This document shows, piece after piece, positions 60,153 to 64,000 of a stretch of DNA of 64,000 nucleotides (position 1 is the stretch's first letter; each line of letters begins with the position of its first letter). The notes beneath the pieces were generated by a model. That model was given only the letters and a program-made list of their open reading frames with translations. It was not told the origin of the DNA and did no database searches. Origin of the DNA: Acidobacteriota bacterium (GTDB lineage Bacteria > Acidobacteriota > Blastocatellia > Pyrinomonadales > Pyrinomonadaceae). Made by a program: the position numbers and the translations under genes. The DNA is taken from NCBI GenBank assembly GCA_019239425.1, contig JAFAZX010000097.1, positions 36,200-100,199 on the forward strand, given 5' to 3'.

Positions 60153-61931
60153 ATGACGGAAGGGAAATTAACCACAGAGACACAGAGGCACAGCTTGGGG
60201 CACATAGCTCGACGAGCTGTGTCTCTGTGTCTCTGTGGTGAAATCCCCCTTACCTTAACGTTCCTCCTCGCGGCCCTCGTCCTGCTGCCACTCCCGCTGC
60301 GGGCGCAGACGGCCGTACGCTTCACCGACGTGACCGCGCAGGCGGGCGTCAACTTCCGACACGTCTCCACGCCCGAGAAGCGCTACATCGTCGAGTCGAT
60401 GAGCGGCGGCGTCGCGCTCCTCGACTACGACAACGACGGCTTCCTCGACATCTTCTTCGTCAACTCCCTGACGGTCGATCTCGTCAAGTCGAAGGGCAGG
60501 ACGCGCAGCGCGCTCTACCGCAACCGCGGCGACGGGACGTTCGTGGACGTGACCGACAAGGCGGGCGTCGGCGACGTGGGCTGGGGCATGGGCGCCGTCG
60601 CGGCCGACTACGACAACGACGGCTTCGAAGACATCTACGTCACCTGCGTCGGCCCGAACCACCTGCTGAAGAACAACGGGGACGGGACGTTCACCGACGT
60701 GACCGCCAGGGCCGGCGTCGGCGACCCGCGCTGGTCGGCGGGCGCGGCGTTCGTCGATTACGACCGCGACGGCTGGCTCGACCTCTTCGTCGCGAACTAC
60801 GTGGCCTTCGACTTCAACAACCTGCCCGAGTTCGGCAAGGACAAGACCTGCCAGTTCAAAGGCATCGCCGTGCAGTGCGGCCCGAGGGGCCTTCCCGGCG
60901 ACGGCGACTCGCTCTACCACAACAACGGCGACGGCACCTTCACCGAGGTGTCGAAGAAGGCCGGCGTCTCCGACCCGAACGGCTACTACGGCATGGGCGT
61001 CATCGCGAGCGACTTCGACGAAGACGGCCTCACCGACATCTTCGTCGCCAACGACTCGACGCCGAACTTCCATTACAAGAACAACGGCGACGGCACCTTC
61101 AAGGAGGTCGGCTTCCTCTCGGGCCTGGCGCTGAGCGAGAACGGCGGCGCGCAAGGTTCGATGGGCGTGACCGTGGCGGACTACGACCACGACGGCCGCC
61201 TCGACCTCTTCGTCACCAACTTCGACGACGAGTACAACACGCTCTACCACAACGACGGCAACAACTCTTTCACCGACGTTTCCTACAAGGCGCGGGTCGC
61301 CGCGCCGAGCCTGCCGTACGTCGGCTGGGGGACGAAGTTCTTCGACTACGACAACGACGGCTGGGTCGATCTCTTCGTCGCCAACGGCCACGTCTACCCG
61401 CAGATCAAGACTTTCAAGCAGCGGAACTTCGTCTTCCACAACAACCGCGACGGGACGTTCGCCGAAGTCGCCGAAACTTTAGGCGCGCCTTTCAGTGAGA
61501 AGCACGCCGCGCGCGGCGCGGCCTTCGGCGACCTCGACAACGACGGCGACGTGGACATCGTCATCAACAACCTCGGCGACGCGCCGCAGGTGCTCCGCAA
61601 CGACGGCGGCAACGGCGCGGGCAACTTCGTGCTCGTCAAGACGGTCGGCGTGAAGAGCAACCGCGGCGGCGTCGGCGCGCGGGTGTCGGTCGTCTCCGGC
61701 GACCTCGCGCAGAAGGACGAGGTGCGCAGCGGCGACAGCTATCTCTCGCAGAGCGATAAGCGCCTGCACTTCGGTTTAGGGATGAGGACGAAGGTTGACT
61801 TGATCGAAGTGCGTTGGCCGAGCGGCGCAGTCGACAAGGTCACGAACGCGAAGGTCAACAGCCTGGTCGTCGTCAAAGAAGGTCAGGGCGCCGTCGAGCA
61901 GAAGGAGTTCAAGTCGGCCGCGCGGCGTTGA
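60153..61931 (+). CDS. CRTAC1/UnbV FG-GAP repeat exported protein
   Basis: Up to 592 residues. The mature part has many FG-GAP/VCBS-type calcium motifs (DYDNDGFLDIFFV, DYDRDGWLDLFVA, DFDEDGLTDIFVA) forming a beta-propeller, and ends in an ASPIC/UnbV domain (LIEVRWPSGAVDKVTN). Such proteins are exported and probably bind partners or glycans. The start is uncertain: codons 6-30 from ATG 60153 come from a family B palindrome, while GTG 60219 (570 residues) would keep the hydrophobic signal LTFLLAALVLLPLPLRAQ. It is probably co-transcribed with the flanking TPR genes. Confidence 0.88.
   Translation: MTEGKLTTETQRHSLGHIARRAVSLCLCGEIPLTLTFLLAALVLLPLPLRAQTAVRFTDVTAQAGVNFRHVSTPEKRYIVESMSGGVALLDYDNDGFLDIFFVNSLTVDLVKSKGRTRSALYRNRGDGTFVDVTDKAGVGDVGWGMGAVAADYDNDGFEDIYVTCVGPNHLLKNNGDGTFTDVTARAGVGDPRWSAGAAFVDYDRDGWLDLFVANYVAFDFNNLPEFGKDKTCQFKGIAVQCGPRGLPGDGDSLYHNNGDGTFTEVSKKAGVSDPNGYYGMGVIASDFDEDGLTDIFVANDSTPNFHYKNNGDGTFKEVGFLSGLALSENGGAQGSMGVTVADYDHDGRLDLFVTNFDDEYNTLYHNDGNNSFTDVSYKARVAAPSLPYVGWGTKFFDYDNDGWVDLFVANGHVYPQIKTFKQRNFVFHNNRDGTFAEVAETLGAPFSEKHAARGAAFGDLDNDGDVDIVINNLGDAPQVLRNDGGNGAGNFVLVKTVGVKSNRGGVGARVSVVSGDLAQKDEVRSGDSYLSQSDKRLHFGLGMRTKVDLIEVRWPSGAVDKVTNAKVNSLVVVKEGQGAVEQKEFKSAARR
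60168..60242. repeat. Dispersed palindrome, family B, copy 3, overlapping a gene start
   Basis: Arms 60168-60195 and 60215-60242 (TTAACCACAGAGACACAG ... CTCTGTGGTGAA) are imperfect inverted repeats of the same family as 7191-7281 and 46813-46890. The right arm carries the candidate start GTG 60219 of the CRTAC1 gene, so the repeat lies in its 5' leader or codes for its N-terminus. Confidence 0.85.
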
Positions 61932-61949
61932 TGAGTTCGGTTAATCCAC

Positions 61950-63128
61950 ATGCACACCACGTCAGAAAACATCAACGCCCGCGCGCTCATCCTCGCGCTG
62001 TGGTGTGTGTGCCTGATGCCGGCGGTCGCGTGGGCGCAGGCGGGCGACCGCGTCGAGCAGTTGAGGCGCGCGGCCGCAAACATCGGCGGCGACCGGCTGG
62101 CGGAGGCCGAGCGGCAGTTGAACCAAATCCTGAGGGAGACGCCGGAGGAGGCCACGGCGCTCAACCTCCTGGGCGCGCTCCGCGCGAAGCAGGGGAGGCT
62201 CGAAGAGGCGGAGGCGCTCTTCGCGCGCGCCGTCCGCAGCGACGCGCGGCTCGCGGGCGCGCACATGAACCTGGCCCACCTCTACCTGCTCAGGCGCGAG
62301 CCGGAGAAGAGCGCCGCGCAGCTCCGCGAAGTGCTGCGCCTCGAACCCTCGAACGCCGAGGCGGCGCAGAGGCTCGCCTGGCTCCTGCTCTCGCAGAACC
62401 GCGTCGAAGAGTGCGTCGCCCTCGTCGAGTCTCTCAAAGAGACGCAGCCGCCTTCGGCCCCTCTGCTCGCCGCGGCCGGCGAGGCGTATCTCAGGAAGGG
62501 CGACAGGATTGCCGCCGTCGCCGCGTTCAGAAAAGCGGCGGAGCTGAATCCCCAGGAGCCTTCGTATCAATTCGCCATCGGCTCGGCGTGGCTCAGGTAT
62601 CCGCCCGACGTGGACGAGGCCGAGCGCGCCTTCCGGCAGTTCCTCAAGCTCCGCCCCGGGGACGCGCAGGGGCAGATACACCTCGGCTACGTGCTGCTCA
62701 AAGAGAGTCGGCTGGCGGAGGCGCGCGCCGTGCTTGAGCCGGCCGCGCAGGGCGGCGCCGCGACGGCCGAGGTCTTCTACTACCTCGGCCTCATCGCGCA
62801 GCAGGAGGGCGAGGACGCGCGGGCCGTCGAGCTGTTCGAGAAGTCCGTCCGACTCGCCCCGACGTTCGCGCACGCGCACGCCTCCCTGGGCGCTGCCTTC
62901 CTGAAGCTCAAGGATTACGCGCGCGCGCAAGCCGCGCTCGAAGCGGCCGTGAAGTTCGGCCCCGAGGAGCCCAGGGCACACTACAACCTCGCGCTCCTCT
63001 ACGCGCGGCTCAAACAGCCCGAGCGCGCGCAGGAGGAGATGCGCACCGTCGAGCGTCTGAAGAACCAGGGTAAGACGTTGACGGAAGAGGGCGAAGAGGT
63101 CGCCCCTCCACGGCAGAATGATGAATGA
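61950..63128 (+). CDS. Exported TPR-repeat protein
   Basis: 392 residues. A signal peptide (ALILALWCVCLMPAVAWAQA, about 11-30) is followed by about nine TPR units (for example ALNLLGALRAKQGRLEEAEA, YYLGLIAQQEGEDARAVELF, YNLALLYARLKQPERAQEEM). It begins 18 bases after the CRTAC1 stop, so the genes are probably co-transcribed. Likely a periplasmic scaffold; no enzymatic motif is visible. The final codons run into a palindromic repeat. Confidence 0.88.
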   Translation: MHTTSENINARALILALWCVCLMPAVAWAQAGDRVEQLRRAAANIGGDRLAEAERQLNQILRETPEEATALNLLGALRAKQGRLEEAEALFARAVRSDARLAGAHMNLAHLYLLRREPEKSAAQLREVLRLEPSNAEAAQRLAWLLLSQNRVEECVALVESLKETQPPSAPLLAAAGEAYLRKGDRIAAVAAFRKAAELNPQEPSYQFAIGSAWLRYPPDVDEAERAFRQFLKLRPGDAQGQIHLGYVLLKESRLAEARAVLEPAAQGGAATAEVFYYLGLIAQQEGEDARAVELFEKSVRLAPTFAHAHASLGAAFLKLKDYARAQAALEAAVKFGPEEPRAHYNLALLYARLKQPERAQEEMRTVERLKNQGKTLTEEGEEVAPPRQNDE

Positions 63129-63201
63129 AAAGGGTGTTGGGTGTTAGGTGTTGGGTGTTGGGTGAGAGCAAGTCTTTAACCCAACACCCAACACCCCTTT
63201 C
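63128..63201. repeat. GGTGTTGGGTGTT-type palindromic repeat
   Basis: Tandem GGGTGTTGGGTGTTAGGTG units (63132-63163) face a complementary arm ACCCAACACCCAACACCCC at about 63179-63197, separated by a short spacer. It lies between the convergent TPR (+) and GH20 (-) genes. It is probably related to the element at 57846-57908. It is not followed by a T-run on the plus strand (CCCTTTCCC only). Confidence 0.7.
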
Positions 63202-63202
63202 C

Positions 63203-64000
63203 CTACTTCGCGGGCGCAGCGGCGAGCGTCTTCACCTGCGCCTTCCACTCGGCGGCGGTCATCTGGCGGAGGCGTGTCTGCTCGTAGGCGGCGACGACGA
63301 GCTGGCGGAGTCCCTGGATGACTGCGAATTCGAGCGCCGCCTTCGGCTTCGCGGCTTCGTCGAGCGCCTTCAGGCGCGCGTCGCGCCACTCGGCGGTGGG
63401 CGCGGAGCCGCGCGTGAGGTACGAGAGCGCCTCGAGCCCCGTCGTCCCCAGCGCGGGCAGGTCGGCGGCGAGCGGCCGCGCCTCGTGCAGCGCGGGCGAG
63501 CGGTCGACGAGGGTGGCGAGTTCGGGGCCGGCGTCGCGCCAGGCCGTCAGCGTGTCGCGCAACTGCTCGGCGTGTGAGGCCAGGCGCGGGGCGTCGGAGA
63601 GCAGCGCGTCGACGGCCGCGTTGAAGCGGCGGCCCTCTTCGCTGTCGGGGCGCGCCGCGTCCACGAGTCCCGTCAGCGGCGAGAGCATCGTCTGCGGGCG
63701 CTGCTGGTAGCGCCTGTACTCCTTGACCGGTTCGAGAATCGAGACGAGCGTGCCAAGCGGCGCCGTGTCCGCGCCGCGCGTCAGACGCCGGAGCATCATC
63801 GCCTGGTTCCGCTCGTGCGTGAGCCCGAGCTCTTCGAGCTGGACGCTGACTAAGGCGAGCCGGCGGTACATGTCGTCGACGTCCCGCACCTCGCGCGGCG
63901 ACCAGAGCCTCTCGGCGACGGCCGCCGCGCGCGGCCAGATGCGCGAGTCGATGGTCTCGGGGCTAACCCACTCGCCCCACATCGTCGCCTCGCCGCCGAG
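63203..64000 (-). CDS. Glycoside hydrolase family 20 (beta-N-acetylhexosaminidase-like), partial
   Basis: About 265 C-terminal residues are seen; the gene runs off the right edge with the frame open to base 64000. The visible N-terminal part (GGEATMWGEWVSPETIDS, RIWPRAAAVAERLWSP) matches the end of the GH20 catalytic barrel, including the conserved Trp-Gly-Glu. The remaining ~230 residues form a helical C-terminal extension. The catalytic Asp-Glu pair lies outside the window. It would release terminal N-acetylhexosamines from chitin, peptidoglycan or glycans. Stop TAG at 63203-63205. Confidence 0.9.
   Translation of the reverse strand, partial: LGGEATMWGEWVSPETIDSRIWPRAAAVAERLWSPREVRDVDDMYRRLALVSVQLEELGLTHERNQAMMLRRLTRGADTAPLGTLVSILEPVKEYRRYQQRPQTMLSPLTGLVDAARPDSEEGRRFNAAVDALLSDAPRLASHAEQLRDTLTAWRDAGPELATLVDRSPALHEARPLAADLPALGTTGLEALSYLTRGSAPTAEWRDARLKALDEAAKPKAALEFAVIQGLRQLVVAAYEQTRLRQMTAAEWKAQVKTLAAAPAK

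Overview
The window is a high-GC, gene-dense stretch of a Gram-negative bacterial chromosome. Three very large TonB-dependent receptors with N-terminal carboxypeptidase-regulatory-like domains (27.9-31.1, 48.1-51.4 and 54.4-57.8 kb), a CRTAC1/UnbV FG-GAP protein between two TPR proteins, a ToxR-like winged-helix membrane regulator and several families of dispersed palindromes together suggest the phylum Acidobacteriota, probably the class Blastocatellia. That placement is inferred from gene families seen by eye; there is no rRNA or other taxonomic marker here. No tRNA, rRNA, CRISPR array, transposase, prophage or replication origin was recognised.

Layout. 0-9.8 kb: the end of an RND efflux adaptor and its 1213-residue permease, a type II NADH dehydrogenase fused to a cyclic-nucleotide-binding domain, an Asp/Glu racemase-like protein, and cytochrome bd oxidase (cydAB). 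9.9-25.2 kb: eleven genes, all on the + strand and mostly closely spaced: an ECF-like sigma factor, a membrane zinc-finger anti-sigma-like protein, a secreted TPR-CHAT protease-like protein, GrpE, two lid-less Hsp70s, a J-like protein without HPD, a membrane-anchored protein carrying a DnaJ-type cysteine-rich zinc finger, a zinc-ribbon/J-like/membrane protein, a HerA/FtsK-type ATPase and a terminal HExxH metallopeptidase-like protein. This is the strongest candidate for an undescribed system. 25.3-27.5 kb: a small exported protein, a MITE-like palindrome and two convergent methyltransferases. 27.9-32.7 kb: a TonB receptor and a GH28 polygalacturonase-like enzyme. 32.8-45.2 kb: a complete chemosensory operon on the - strand (cheY, cheA, cheW, soluble MCP, PAS-HEAT protein, cheR, cheB, cheY, cheC, hybrid kinase) with no flagellar genes nearby. 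45.5-51.4 kb: an MFS sugar-acid-type transporter, an SMP-30/gluconolactonase-like protein and a TonB receptor, all on the - strand. 51.7-64 kb: an unknown exported protein, the membrane regulator, a third TonB receptor, TPR / CRTAC1 / TPR genes and the C-terminal part of a GH20 hexosaminidase that runs off the window.

How the parts may work together. In the 9.9-25.2 kb block the sigma/anti-sigma pair would sense an envelope signal and switch on a chaperone-ATPase-protease set. GrpE and the Hsp70s supply an ATP-driven folding cycle, with the J-protein function split over three proteins, two of them membrane-bound. HerA supplies a ring ATPase, and CHAT and HExxH supply two candidate proteolytic activities. 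Stress-response, secretion/assembly and conflict/defence roles all fit; the sequence alone does not choose. The carbohydrate genes on either side of the chemosensory operon (GH28, MFS, SMP-30, TonB receptors) suggest a plant-polysaccharide-using lifestyle, but a direct link to chemosensing is only inference.

Non-coding structure. At least five palindrome families occur in the gaps. Several run into coding sequence: the permease C-terminus at 4.7 kb, the last codons of the gene ending at 52353, and the presumed signal-peptide region of the CRTAC1 gene at 60.2 kb.
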